NCBI GenBank assembly: GCA_046328125.1
Contig: JAXLXF010000008.1
Location: 1-64,000 of the forward strand
Source: JADZEM01 sp046328125
GTDB lineage: Bacteria; Chloroflexota; UBA6077; JACCZL01
Reading direction: 5' to 3'
Length of the DNA: 64,000 nucleotides
Position 1 is the first letter of the stretch. Each line of letters begins with the position of its first letter. Shown in pieces: positions 18,003-27,168 of this stretch. The notes under the pieces were generated by a model that saw only the letters and a program-made list of their open reading frames with translations, was not told where the DNA came from and ran no database searches. The position numbers were made by a program, and so were the translations under genes.

Positions 18003-18736
18003 CGGCCAACGGATCGGCGTCACCCGACCTGCTGGTGGTGGACAACGTGGACGTCTACTACGGCGCGGTCCACGCGCTGCACGGGATTTCGCTGGTGGTC
18101 CGTGACGGCGAGCTGGTCTGCCTGCTCGGCGGTAACGCCTCGGGGAAGTCCACCACGATGAAGACGATCCTCGGGCTGGTGAAGCCGCGCTCCGGCACGG
18201 TGTCCTTCAGGGGGCAGCGCATTGACGGCTTGAAGACGTCCGAGATCGTGCGGCGGGGGATCGCCTCGGTGCCCGAAGCGCGGCGTCTCTTCCCGAGAAT
18301 GACCGTGCGCGAGAACCTGTTGATGGGCGCCTACGTCCGGTCCGACCGTGAGATCGAAGCGGACGTCGAGCGGGTGGTGGGGCTGTTCCCGCGCCTTCGG
18401 GAGCGCTGGAAGCAGCTGGGCGGCACGCTGTCGGGCGGCGAGCAGCAGATGTTGGCGATGGCCCGAGCGCTGATGTCGCGGCCAAAGATGATCTGCATGG
18501 ACGAGCCGTCGATGGGCCTCGCGCCGGCGTTCGTGGAGCGGGTGTACGAGCTGATCGGCCAGATTCGCGAGCAGGGCACGACGGTGCTGGTGGTGGAGCA
18601 GAGCGCGCACGTGGCGCTGGAGATCGCCGACCGCGCGTATGTGCTCCAGAACGGGGTGATGCGGCTCGAAGGCCCCGCCCGCGACCTGCTCGCCAACGAC
18701 GAAGTCCGGCGCGCCTACCTCGGCGAGGTGTCGTGA
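17999..18736 (+). CDS. livF: LivF-type ABC transporter ATP-binding protein
   Basis: A 245-residue ATPase, the second nucleotide-binding subunit of the Liv-type transporter. Walker A reads GGNASGKST (near 43-51) where most homologues have GPNGAGKST; the GxxxxGKS core is intact. The signature LSGGEQQML and Walker B MICMDEPSMGLAP are canonical. It starts at GTG 17999 overlapping the stop of livG by 4 nt. It is the last gene of the cluster and is followed by a repeat element rather than a recognisable terminator. Confidence 0.93.
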   Translation: MTANGSASPDLLVVDNVDVYYGAVHALHGISLVVRDGELVCLLGGNASGKSTTMKTILGLVKPRSGTVSFRGQRIDGLKTSEIVRRGIASVPEARRLFPRMTVRENLLMGAYVRSDREIEADVERVVGLFPRLRERWKQLGGTLSGGEQQMLAMARALMSRPKMICMDEPSMGLAPAFVERVYELIGQIREQGTTVLVVEQSAHVALEIADRAYVLQNGVMRLEGPARDLLANDEVRRAYLGEVS

Positions 18737-18816
18737 CCCGGAGCCTGGTAACCTGTCACTGGCGCATCAGGCGGTGCCAGTCAGGATCTTGCAGGAGGCA
18801 CGCGACTGACTCCTCG

Positions 18817-19026
18817 GTAGGGGCAGGTTTCCAGCATCCCATCTGTGCGACTGCCCCTCCTAACCTGCCCGCCTCAACAGCCCCGTCCGGGCCACCGGGA
18901 TGTCGCGGAGGTCGTCAGCAGCCGCGGGCAGGCTGGAGGGGTAGTCGCGGAGATGGCCACCGGTGAGGACGCGGGCAGGTTAGCGTGGTCAGTCGCGGAG
19001 ATGGCCACCTGGAAACCTGCCCCTAC
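18817..19026. repeat. ~210-bp element with 18-bp inverted ends and internal 47-nt tandem repeats
   Basis: The ends are perfect 18-nt inverted repeats (GTAGGGGCAGGTTTCCAG at 18817-18834 and its complement at 19009-19026). Inside are a second inverted pair of 12 nt (TAACCTGCCCGC at 18861, complement at 18971) and two tandem units with a 47-nt period starting at 18924 and 18971, sharing AGTCGCGGAGATGGCCACC. No convincing protein is encoded. It fills most of the gap 18737-19109 and resembles a miniature mobile element or a repeat cluster; no target-site duplication was established. Confidence 0.7.
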
Positions 19027-19109
19027 AAGAAGGACGTGGGACATACTGACGGACAGCGGCCGACAGGAGAGCACTACCATTTCGAAATTGCTTGAGGCAC
19101 ACTCTGGAC

Positions 19110-19349
19110 ATGCACTGGGAGTTGTGGGACGTCGAAAGCGGTAACGTCATCGGTTTTCGAGACACCGAGGCCGACGCGCTGGAGCTCGTGCGAGAGCTCC
19201 TTCATAAAGGATGGCCGACTCATGTCCTGTCTTTGCAGGTCGAAGACAGTGACGTGGACGTTGAGAAGCTGCCGCCGGCGATCTCGGGCGAGGAGCTTGC
19301 GCGGCGGGCGCTAGGCGCGGCCTCAGACCAGATCCGCCAATCTGCCTGA
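19110..19349 (+). CDS. Hypothetical protein, short MHWELWDVESGN-type
   Basis: A 79-residue soluble protein beginning MHWELWDVESGNVIG, then FRDTEADALELVRELLHKG and an acidic stretch before SGEELARRALG. The regular alternation of strand and helix, with a start matching codon use of neighbours, suggests a real small domain; I recall similar short proteins in Chloroflexota but assign no function. The ATG at 19110 is preferred over an upstream TTG at 19092. It follows the repeat element and precedes the YfhO-type cluster by 123 nt. Confidence 0.6.
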   Translation: MHWELWDVESGNVIGFRDTEADALELVRELLHKGWPTHVLSLQVEDSDVDVEKLPPAISGEELARRALGAASDQIRQSA

Positions 19350-19472
19350 GCGCTCAGGCGAACTGCCGGCCTCGACAGGGCCGGGGCTTACCGCTGAGCC
19401 GGCCTCGCGCGACCTGGCCCCCGCCGAGGATGTACACTCCGCCTACTCCGGCGAGGTGACGGCGAGAGCCCC

Positions 19473-20429
19473 GTGGCGACGAGCGAGGTCGAAGAAGCAG
19501 CCGAGGCGCGGTCAGATCCGGCCGCCAAAGCCGTACCCATCTGGGGGCAGGTTGCCGGCGCCATGCTGATCCTGGCGTTCATGCTGGCGGGCTTCGAGGC
19601 GTTCGCCGGGCCGGGCCTGCGTTACCGGCTTCTGGGCCTCGCGGCAGGCGACACACCGCGAGCCGCCGCGATTCCGTCCCGCGTGCTGTATCAGCCGGAC
19701 CTGTCGGTTCGAGCCGGCATGAAGAGTGTCGGCTCGGAAGGGCAGGAGCGAACGCTCCTCGAAGGAGACACCGTCCTCCTTGGCGAGTCCGGGGCGCTGG
19801 TGCGGCTCGACGCCGTCGGGCGTGTCACGACCCTGCCGGCACCCGACGGCGCAACCACGCTGGTGGCGAACCTGGGAGCCTGGGACAAGGGCGCCGACCG
19901 GCTAGGCGGCGTGACCGCGCGCGTCCAGGGCGGCCGCTGGGTGCTCGATCCGATGTCGCTACCGTCTGTCGGCGCGGCGCTTCATCCACCCGGCGCGCCG
20001 AGCGAAGCCTTGACGGACGGCTTCTGGCTCGGGCCGGACCCTGACGCGGGCCGGGTCCGCCGCGTTGGCGACCGGGGCAGCCCGGCGGTCCGCATTCGGG
20101 CCAGCAACAAACTACCGGCGCTCGCTCTGCAGACGCGTCAGCCGCTGGACACCCTCGACGGCGTGCTGGTGTCGGTGAGCGCGGTGGTGCGCGGGATGCC
20201 GGGCAAGACCGTGGCGCTCGTGGTCACGGATGCGATCGACGGGAGCGGCGGCACAGAGGCCGTCGTGGACCGTCGCCCCGCCACCGAGGAGTGGGCCACA
20301 CTCACGGTGCGGCGCCGCATGGTGTACCCGTCCGGCGGCGACACGATCTCAGTGCAGCTGCTGAACGTGGACGGCGGCGACTGGTTCGAGGTGCGGAGCC
20401 TGGACGTCAGGCTTGGGGTGAGCCCGTGA
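19473..20429 (+). CDS. Membrane-anchored hypothetical protein of the YfhO-type cluster
   Basis: A 318-residue protein with a short cytoplasmic N-terminus, one transmembrane helix (about residues 25-45, VAGAMLILAFMLAGFEAFAG) and a large outer beta-rich domain. The last 130 residues (VRIRASNKLPALALQTRQPL, VSAVVRGMPGKTVALVV, TLTVRRRMV, DWFEVRSLDVRLG) look like a carbohydrate-binding-type beta-sandwich, by style only. It starts at GTG 19473 and its TGA overlaps the GTG of the next gene, so it is co-translated with the membrane proteins. A role in surface polysaccharide assembly is inferred. Confidence 0.65.
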   Translation: MATSEVEEAAEARSDPAAKAVPIWGQVAGAMLILAFMLAGFEAFAGPGLRYRLLGLAAGDTPRAAAIPSRVLYQPDLSVRAGMKSVGSEGQERTLLEGDTVLLGESGALVRLDAVGRVTTLPAPDGATTLVANLGAWDKGADRLGGVTARVQGGRWVLDPMSLPSVGAALHPPGAPSEALTDGFWLGPDPDAGRVRRVGDRGSPAVRIRASNKLPALALQTRQPLDTLDGVLVSVSAVVRGMPGKTVALVVTDAIDGSGGTEAVVDRRPATEEWATLTVRRRMVYPSGGDTISVQLLNVDGGDWFEVRSLDVRLGVSP

Positions 20430-23161
20430 GCGAGGCGGTCACGCTCGGCGGTCCGAGGCCGGCGCCGGTCGCCGAGGTCTCGTCCCACGCCACGCGGGGC
20501 GCTGGCTGGCGCTGCCGTGTGAGACGGTACGACTTCCTGGGCTGGCTGGCACTGCCGATGCTGCTGTACCTCGTCCCCCTGGTCGAGGGATACGCCTGGA
20601 GCAATCTTGGGCCGTCGTACCTGCCCTTCAACGTCCTGAATCCGCCCGAAGAGTATCGGGGACGCCTGCCGAGCACCCGCATCACCGCCGAGGCCTGGGG
20701 CGCCAGCGTCGTGATCGTCCCGTTCCAGGTTCGGCTTCGCGACTATCTCCTGGCCGGGGAGCCCCCACTCTGGAACCCGTACCAGGGCCTCGGGCAGCCG
20801 TTTGCCGCACAGGGCGAGGGCAGCCCGTACTACCCGGTGGAGGTCATGCGCGCGCTGCTGCCTACCTCGAAGTCGAACTACCTGACGGCCGTCGAAGTGT
20901 ACGTCTCGGCGATCTGCGTCTACTTGTTCGTGCTGCGGTTGGGAGCGAGCCGTCCCGCGGCGCTGTTCGCCGGCATGGCCTGGCCGGTCAGCGGGGCCGT
21001 CAGCCTGCACATGGGCCGCCCAAACATCGCGGATCAGGTCTGCACGATCCCGATGCTGTTCTGGGCGATGCTCGCCGCGATGCAGAGTCGGTCGCTGGGC
21101 CAATATCTGGTGTTGGCGCTCGTGAGCGGTCTTCAGCTCGTCGCCGGCTTCATCCAGATCGCGATGATCGCCGGGCTCACGGCCGGACTCTTCGGGGTCT
21201 GGTACGCCTGGCAGTCGCGACATTCGGTGCGTGGGTGGCTGCGGGATTCGCTTCTGGCGCTCGGGGCATTTGCGCTGGGCAACGCGCTGGGCGCGGTCAG
21301 CCTGCTGCCAATGCTCGACGAGATGCGGACGAGCTTCAACAAGAACCTGTCGAGCGTCAAGTACCTGACCGCGTTGCCCGACACCAACCTGATCGGGTTC
21401 TTGACGCCGTACCTGTTCGGGCAGCCGTTCTACGAGTCCTGGATGCCTGGATCGCAGCATCCGGTGGTGGATTGGGACAACCTGTTCGCCTACTCGGGGC
21501 TGGCGCCGGCCGCCGTCGTCGTGGCCGCGCTGCCCGGCGTGCTGGCGCTGAGATCGCCCGTGCACGGACTGTATCTCTTTTTCGCCGGCGGGCTCGTCGT
21601 GCTGTGGCTGCGCTATATCGGAGCGCCGCCGGTCGCCGCGCTCAACCTGTTGCCGGTTCTCGATCGCCAGACGCCGAAGCACGCCACTCAGTTGATGGTC
21701 TTCTTCTCGATCGTCGCGGCGGCACTGGCGCTAGATCTGTTGCCTCGCACGCGCCGTCGAGATGGCTGGATCGCGGTCGGCGCTCTGATCGCCACGCTCG
21801 CCGGGCTGGTGCTGACCGAGATCGGACGACGGGGCGGCTTCGGCCAGATGGAGCCGGGCGACGTTCTGGCGCCGGCGCTGGTCACCACCCTGACCGTCGT
21901 GCTGCTGCTGACGTTCGCGATCTGGCGCTGTCTCGGTCGTCCGTTGACGGTGAGCCAGGTAGCGCTGACCCTCGGCGGCGTCTCGCTGGCGGAGCTCGGG
22001 CTGTACCTGCCGCTCGGCAACCCAGAGGGCTGGCTCCTGCTGGCTCGACTGGCGCTGGCCGTTGGCGTGGCGGGAACGGCGTTCGTCCTCGGAGCTGGCT
22101 GGCGGCGTCTGGGCGCGGCGCTCGGCGTGCTGACGCTGGTCGGGTACGCGTTGCTGGTCCCATGGCCGCGCTCGGGGCTGCCACGACAGTTCGACGCCGA
22201 GACACCGCCGACGTTCATGCGCTGGCTGGCCGAGAAGGAGACCCCGGACGACCGCTCGTTCGGGATCATGCCCGAGTGGTCGAGTATCGGCCGGCTCCAA
22301 GACATCAGCGTGGTCGGCCCGCTGGCGCCCCGCGCATTCCTGGAGTACATTCGGCTGATCGGCGACGCGGCGGCAGTCAAAAGCTACGAAGAATCGACGC
22401 ACTTCATGCTGTCGGGCACGCTCGTGAAGTTCGACCTTGGGCTCTATCCACGCGCGCGTCCGCTGCTGGACTGGGTCGGCGTGCGGTACGTCGTCCTGAA
22501 CAAGCAGTTCTTCGGCGGCAGCGGTCGGCAGGACGCTGTGCCATTGTCGCAGCCGCCGCTCGGGCTCCAGGAGGTGTACGAGGATCGCCGCGTCTCGATC
22601 CTGATGTCGCCGACAGCCGAGCCACGAGCGGAATTCTGGACGGGCTACGTCGTGGCGGACGACCAGGCGGCGATCCTCGCGCGCCTGCAGCGCGATCCGG
22701 GTCTGATCCGAGAGGCGCCGCGCGTCGAGGCCGGACAGCTCCCGATCTCGCCGCCCGCCTCCGTGCCCCAGCCGACTCACACCGCTGTGCCGATCGATCG
22801 CTACCGCCCAAACTCGGTGGAGCTCACGGTCGACGCGGCGTCCGGTGGCCTGCTGGTGCTCAAAGACGTCTACGCGCCAGGATGGTCCGCCACGCTCGAC
22901 GGCGAGACGGCGCCAGTCGTTCGGGTGAACGGGCTGGTCCGCGGAGTCTTCGTGCCCGCCGCCGGCCGACACACGGTGCGGTTCACCTATCTGCCGCCGA
23001 CGTTCGTCTACGGGGCGTGGATCAGCGCCGGGACCGCGCTGTTGCTGGTCGCACTGAGCGGCGTGCTGATTGCGCGCCGCGTGTCAGGCCGTGCGTCTCG
23101 GCTCCGGCGTCACCCGAGTGAGTACACGGCGGAACCTACGCAGACTCATGCAACGTCGTAG
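20426..23161 (+). CDS. YfhO-type integral membrane protein (1)
   Basis: A 911-residue membrane protein with about a dozen hydrophobic helices followed by an outer C-terminal domain. The opening FLGWLALPMLLYLVPLVEG, the PPLWNPYQGLGQPFAAQGEG loop after the first helices and the terminal LVLKDVYAPGWSATLDG with FVPAAGRHTVRFTYLPP match the YfhO family of bacterial membrane proteins, related in architecture to GT-C glycosyltransferases. YfhO is linked to glycosylation of teichoic acid or other surface polymers in some bacteria. GTG at 20426 overlaps the preceding stop. An acidic residue pair expected in the first outer loop of GT-C enzymes was not firmly identified. Confidence 0.82.
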   Translation: MSEAVTLGGPRPAPVAEVSSHATRGAGWRCRVRRYDFLGWLALPMLLYLVPLVEGYAWSNLGPSYLPFNVLNPPEEYRGRLPSTRITAEAWGASVVIVPFQVRLRDYLLAGEPPLWNPYQGLGQPFAAQGEGSPYYPVEVMRALLPTSKSNYLTAVEVYVSAICVYLFVLRLGASRPAALFAGMAWPVSGAVSLHMGRPNIADQVCTIPMLFWAMLAAMQSRSLGQYLVLALVSGLQLVAGFIQIAMIAGLTAGLFGVWYAWQSRHSVRGWLRDSLLALGAFALGNALGAVSLLPMLDEMRTSFNKNLSSVKYLTALPDTNLIGFLTPYLFGQPFYESWMPGSQHPVVDWDNLFAYSGLAPAAVVVAALPGVLALRSPVHGLYLFFAGGLVVLWLRYIGAPPVAALNLLPVLDRQTPKHATQLMVFFSIVAAALALDLLPRTRRRDGWIAVGALIATLAGLVLTEIGRRGGFGQMEPGDVLAPALVTTLTVVLLLTFAIWRCLGRPLTVSQVALTLGGVSLAELGLYLPLGNPEGWLLLARLALAVGVAGTAFVLGAGWRRLGAALGVLTLVGYALLVPWPRSGLPRQFDAETPPTFMRWLAEKETPDDRSFGIMPEWSSIGRLQDISVVGPLAPRAFLEYIRLIGDAAAVKSYEESTHFMLSGTLVKFDLGLYPRARPLLDWVGVRYVVLNKQFFGGSGRQDAVPLSQPPLGLQEVYEDRRVSILMSPTAEPRAEFWTGYVVADDQAAILARLQRDPGLIREAPRVEAGQLPISPPASVPQPTHTAVPIDRYRPNSVELTVDAASGGLLVLKDVYAPGWSATLDGETAPVVRVNGLVRGVFVPAAGRHTVRFTYLPPTFVYGAWISAGTALLLVALSGVLIARRVSGRASRLRRHPSEYTAEPTQTHATS

Positions 23162-25886
23162 CCGGCGCTGGCCGGACGCCGTGGCGCTGGCCGCGTTCGT
23201 CGGTCTTGCCATGCTTCTCTTCCGACTCAGCCTCTTCGAGGGCTGGACGTTCGTCGGCGACTCGGATCGCCTGAACTCGTTCCTGAACGTTCGGCTGTTC
23301 GAGGTCGAGTCCATTCAGGCGCGCGGCACCGTGTCGGCCTGGAACGACCAGCAGTTCATGGGGCTGGGGATGACCGGGCTGCACTGGATGCTGCCCGGTG
23401 GCAGCCCGATCCCGTACGTGATGGCGCTCTTTCCGCTGACCCAGGCGTTCCGCCTCGCCAATATCGTGACGACGAGCTTGCTGATTCTGGCCTGCTGGTG
23501 CGCGTATCTGGCACTCCGGACGTACAGCGTGCTGCCACTTGTCGCCGTCGCCGGCGGACTGCTGTACGGCACCTCGGTCTACGCGATTCACCGTCTGGCC
23601 CAGGTCGACGCGTCGTTCAGCGTGCTGATCGTCATGCCACTCCTGCTCGTCGGCATCCGGGAGGCGAGGCGCGAGACCGCCACCTGGACGTTCGCCTGGC
23701 TGACCGGCTGCTGGGCCGCGCTGATGGCGCTCACGTTCCTGCAGGAAGTCGCGTACGCCGCGCTCTTCTTCGGCCTGTACACCCTCTATCGCGCGGCTCG
23801 CGTGCGCGACCCGTGGGTGATGGCGATCTCGGGTCTCGCGTTCGCCTGCGCCACGATGGTCGGGCTGCCGCGCCTGCTCACGGTCGCCGCGGAGTTTCGC
23901 GACCTCGACCGATCGATGGTGGACTTCACCTGGACGGTGGCCGAGGCGTTTCGGTACTTCGCCGACGGCCTGGTCGGACGCACGAACGTCGAGCAGGAGC
24001 TGCTGCGCGCGCCGATGCTGAACCTCCACGAAGGCGTCCAGCTTCTGAGCTCGCCGTTGGCGGCCCTCGGTGCGATCGCAGCCGCGCTCCTCGCGCGGTC
24101 GTGGGTGATGCGCATCTGGGGGGTGGGGCTGGTTGTCGTGCTGTCGGTGGCGCTGGTGATCTGGTGGCGGCCCGTGTACGACAGCCTCGGGCGCCCGAGC
24201 TTTCCCACCCGCGAGCTTCGGGCGGCGCTCATGAACGCCGTGCTCATCGGACTTCCGCTCGGGCTACTCTGTTGGCGGCTGGCGGTGCGAGCCTACCGGC
24301 CGAGGATCGCCGAGTCTGAGGTGCCAGTGACGCCTGACACCGACGCGGCGCGCCTGGACGGGCCGTTCTTCGCCGGGTTCGTGGTGCTGGCGCTGAGCAC
24401 GGTCTACATCTCCGAGGCGCACGACGCGCTGTACGAGCTGTTCCTGCGCGTGGACTTTCAGCACGCCCGGATCTCGAGCGTGATGCTCTTTCCGCTGGTC
24501 GCGTTGGTCACGATGCTCCTCGGACGGTTCCTGCCGACTTCGCTCTCCTCACGTGGGGCGACCTGGCTGGTCGTCGGCGGCCTGGTGGGCGCCGTGCTCT
24601 GGGTCGGTCGAGAGCTCGCCGTGGAGGCGCTGACGGCGCAGATCGGTCCGGCTCTGGAGTTTCTCCGACCTCGCCGCCTGTTGACCATCGAAGGTTTGCG
24701 GGTGGCGAGCAGCTGCCTGGTGCTCGTGGCGGCGGTCGTCGTCCTGGTCGGGCGGACGCGAGTTTCCGTCCGCACGCTGACCGGGGCTCTGCTGGCCGCC
24801 TGGATGGTTCTCGAAGCCGGCGCGACTGCCGACTTCAAATTGAACGGACCCCAGGCGCGCGAGCAGGCGATCCCGTTCGAGGCGCTCAACTACATGACCG
24901 CTCCGCCGGGGCTGTTACGGGTGCCGTCAACCGACGAGCGCGCGGCTCTGCGGGAGCGCCTCCAGGCGGACCAGTATCGGGTGGTCGTGCGGCAAGATCC
25001 GAAGCAGTTCCCGGCCCTGCTGGAGCCGCACCTGGCGGCGTTCTGGAATCTTCGGCTGGTGGAGGGGTACAGCAGCGGCCTGCCCAGACGACTCGGCTCG
25101 TTGCCCTGGCCGGAGGGTGTGACGACGCCCCATCACCTCGATCTGAACGCGCGACAGGAGCCGCCCTGGCGCCTGTTGGCGGCGCTCAACGTCAAGTCCG
25201 TGGTCACGGTGAGTCAGTCACTCTGGTACAACCCGGCGCCCGGCGCAGCGGTCCCACCGTTGGACCTCCAGCGACTCGAAGTGCGCGAGAATCCGTACCC
25301 GGTGATGCCGCGCACGTTCTTCACGGCGAGCGTGACCCCCGCTGCGACGCCGCCCGTGCTGCCAGGCGACAACGGCGACCGCCCGCCCGCCGGCGACGTG
25401 CCGATCGAGGATCTCAGGCAACACTCCGTAGCTGAAGGACTGACTGCCGCGCGAAGCTTCGGGACCGATGGAACGATCGACGCGACGTACGCTGGCGACT
25501 GGATCCGCGTCCAGATGAGCCCGTCCACTGACGACCGGTTCATGGTCGTCAACGAGCGCTACGCCGAAGGCTGGCGCGCCACGGTTGACGGCGCACCCGC
25601 CGAGATCTACCCCACGAACGTCGTGATGCGGGGCGTCGTGGTGCCGGCCGGCGCGAGCGTGGTGGAGCTGCGCTACGTACCGTTCCTGTTCACTGGGACC
25701 GGGATCGGACTGCTGCTGGGGGGAGTGGTCGTATTGGTGCTGGTCGGCGTCGGTATCCGACGCGCTGCCGCTCGTGGCAGGCGTGCGACGTCGGCGGACG
25801 CCGCCGAGACCGGGCAATCCGGGGAGACTGGACCGTCGCCGGCCGAGGCGCTCACCGCCGAACGGCCGCGAGCACCCGCGCCATGA
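23148..25886 (+). CDS. YfhO-type integral membrane protein (2)
   Basis: A 912-residue paralogue of the preceding protein. It has the same plan: Arg-rich N-terminus, helix VALAAFVGLAMLLFRLSLFEG, outer loop with GDSDRLNSFLNVR and WNDQQFMGLGMTG, about twelve helices, then an outer C-terminal domain with VNERYAEGWRATVDG and VVPAGASVVELRYVPFLF, and a final helix. The start overlaps the previous gene by 14 nt if the ATG at 23148 is used; a GTG at 23118 is an alternative, and neither has a clear ribosome site. The two paralogues probably act together as a paired surface glycan enzyme. The 3' end overlaps the convergent serine hydrolase by 35 nt. Confidence 0.8.
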   Translation: MQRRSRRWPDAVALAAFVGLAMLLFRLSLFEGWTFVGDSDRLNSFLNVRLFEVESIQARGTVSAWNDQQFMGLGMTGLHWMLPGGSPIPYVMALFPLTQAFRLANIVTTSLLILACWCAYLALRTYSVLPLVAVAGGLLYGTSVYAIHRLAQVDASFSVLIVMPLLLVGIREARRETATWTFAWLTGCWAALMALTFLQEVAYAALFFGLYTLYRAARVRDPWVMAISGLAFACATMVGLPRLLTVAAEFRDLDRSMVDFTWTVAEAFRYFADGLVGRTNVEQELLRAPMLNLHEGVQLLSSPLAALGAIAAALLARSWVMRIWGVGLVVVLSVALVIWWRPVYDSLGRPSFPTRELRAALMNAVLIGLPLGLLCWRLAVRAYRPRIAESEVPVTPDTDAARLDGPFFAGFVVLALSTVYISEAHDALYELFLRVDFQHARISSVMLFPLVALVTMLLGRFLPTSLSSRGATWLVVGGLVGAVLWVGRELAVEALTAQIGPALEFLRPRRLLTIEGLRVASSCLVLVAAVVVLVGRTRVSVRTLTGALLAAWMVLEAGATADFKLNGPQAREQAIPFEALNYMTAPPGLLRVPSTDERAALRERLQADQYRVVVRQDPKQFPALLEPHLAAFWNLRLVEGYSSGLPRRLGSLPWPEGVTTPHHLDLNARQEPPWRLLAALNVKSVVTVSQSLWYNPAPGAAVPPLDLQRLEVRENPYPVMPRTFFTASVTPAATPPVLPGDNGDRPPAGDVPIEDLRQHSVAEGLTAARSFGTDGTIDATYAGDWIRVQMSPSTDDRFMVVNERYAEGWRATVDGAPAEIYPTNVVMRGVVVPAGASVVELRYVPFLFTGTGIGLLLGGVVVLVLVGVGIRRAAARGRRATSADAAETGQSGETGPSPAEALTAERPRAPAP

Positions 25887-26970
25887 ACCCATCGACGGCG
25901 CTCGACTCGATCCAGCGTAAAACGGCCACCAGATCGTGGTCCGGATCGACCCAGATCACGTTCGAGCCCCAGCCGAGCGCGAAGTAGCTGGACGCCGGGG
26001 CGCTCGGGTAGCGGGCAGCGCCACGGTTCAGCCACCAGAGGCAGCCGTACCCTTGATTGACCGGCGACGGCGCCGTCGCCTCGTCGATCCAGCGCTCGGA
26101 CAACACCTGCCGCTCGCCCCACTGTCCCCGTCGAAGGTGGAGGTAGCCGAAGCGGGCGTGGTCGCGCGCGCTGACCCAGACGCCACCACCCCAGTGCCCG
26201 CCGCCGCTCACCGACTGGATCAACCTGCCGTCGATTGGGACGTACGAGTTGGAGTAGCCGTGCCACTGCCAGGTCCGTGACGCGTCGATGGGGTCCATCA
26301 CCAGCTCGTCGAAAAGCGCCGGCAGCGCGCGTCGCCAGACCCGCAGCAGCGCCAATGCGAGCCGATTGACGCGAACGTCGTTGTACTCCCAGTACGTGCC
26401 CGGCTCGCGCAGCTCGCGGCGGGTGCCCTTCGCCGCGAAGTTGGCCCGATCCGCGCCGACGCCTCGGTTGTGGTCCACCTGATCCGGCTTGCCCCAGAGC
26501 GTGCCGCTCCACTCGCTTGTCTGCTGGAGCAGGTGGCGCCAGGTGATCTTGCTGTTGTGCGGCCCGTCGAAGCCGCCGTCGTCCACATACGCACGCACCG
26601 GGTCGTCCAGGTCGCGGATCAGGCCGTGGTCGAGCGCCAGGCCCGCGAGCGTCGCGAGGTAGCTCTTGCTGGTGCTGAACGTCATGTCCACCCGGCCGGT
26701 GTCGCCCCACTCGGCCACGATGTACCCGTGGCGCAGGATCAGGCCGGCCGGGCCGCCGCGCGGCTTCACCGGTCCGACGATGGTGGCGTACTCCCCCTCG
26801 CCCTCGGTCAACGCGTCGAGCGCGCCCTGGAGGTTGCGGTCAACGGAGGACTCGTTCGCGATGGCGTGCTCGGAGGCGCCGGCCAGGGCTGCACCGTCGA
26901 GCCCGACGCTCTCCGGCTCGCGGCGTTCCCAGCGCGCGTCCGGACCTGGGAAGTACAAGGGGGAAGGCAT
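25852..26970 (-). CDS. Serine hydrolase, beta-lactamase/class C esterase family
   Basis: A 372-residue protein of the penicillin-binding-protein-like serine hydrolases. TFSTSKSYLATL contains the S-x-x-K nucleophile motif, WEYNDVRVNRL the Y-x-N motif, and GGGHWGGGVWVSARDHARFG and GWGSNVIWVDPDHDLV occupy the positions of the third motif region. Such enzymes range from esterases to peptidases; no signal peptide is evident, so it is probably cytoplasmic. The ATG at 26970 is preceded by AAGGAG; the frame is open further upstream to 27087 but without support. It is convergent with the YfhO-type gene and overlaps it by 35 nt. Confidence 0.85.
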   Translation of the reverse strand: MPSPLYFPGPDARWERREPESVGLDGAALAGASEHAIANESSVDRNLQGALDALTEGEGEYATIVGPVKPRGGPAGLILRHGYIVAEWGDTGRVDMTFSTSKSYLATLAGLALDHGLIRDLDDPVRAYVDDGGFDGPHNSKITWRHLLQQTSEWSGTLWGKPDQVDHNRGVGADRANFAAKGTRRELREPGTYWEYNDVRVNRLALALLRVWRRALPALFDELVMDPIDASRTWQWHGYSNSYVPIDGRLIQSVSGGGHWGGGVWVSARDHARFGYLHLRRGQWGERQVLSERWIDEATAPSPVNQGYGCLWWLNRGAARYPSAPASSYFALGWGSNVIWVDPDHDLVAVLRWIESSAVDGFMARVLAAVRR

Positions 26971-27090
26971 CGCAGGTGGCTCCTTGGAGAGTCCGGTCTG
27001 GGCGATTCTGACGTCACGGCACCGGCCACGACGCGCAGTACCTGGAGGTGTCCGGGGGACGGTAACAACCGCCCTGGCGTCTGTCAACCG

Positions 27091-27168
27091 ATGCAGAGAC
27101 GGGGCGGTCGGATCTTAGCCGCCGCCAACCATCGCGGAGGCGGGGCGGTCCCGCTCTTAGCCGCCGCC
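27091..27168. repeat. Two-unit tandem repeat at the 3' end of the phosphopantetheinyl transferase gene
   Basis: Two copies of a ~36-nt unit sharing GGGGCGGTC then TCTTAGCCGCCGCC lie at 27091-27126 and 27131-27168. The right copy contains the last codons (Gly-Gly-Gly) and TAA stop of the transferase gene; the left copy repeats the same stretch, including a second TAA, downstream. It appears to be a local duplication of the gene end. Confidence 0.65.

Noticed and set aside
18924..19016. Tandem units as a possible CRISPR array
   Set aside because: Only two units, adjacent without unique spacers, and no cas genes in the window.
18733..19144. Short frames in the repeat region after livF
   Set aside because: They are built from the inverted and tandem repeats, have no ribosome sites, and show no protein-like pattern.
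20138..21682. 514-codon minus-strand frame opposite the first YfhO-type gene
   Set aside because: Composition (Gln/Arg/His-rich) is that of an antisense shadow, and the plus-strand protein has a regular helix pattern.
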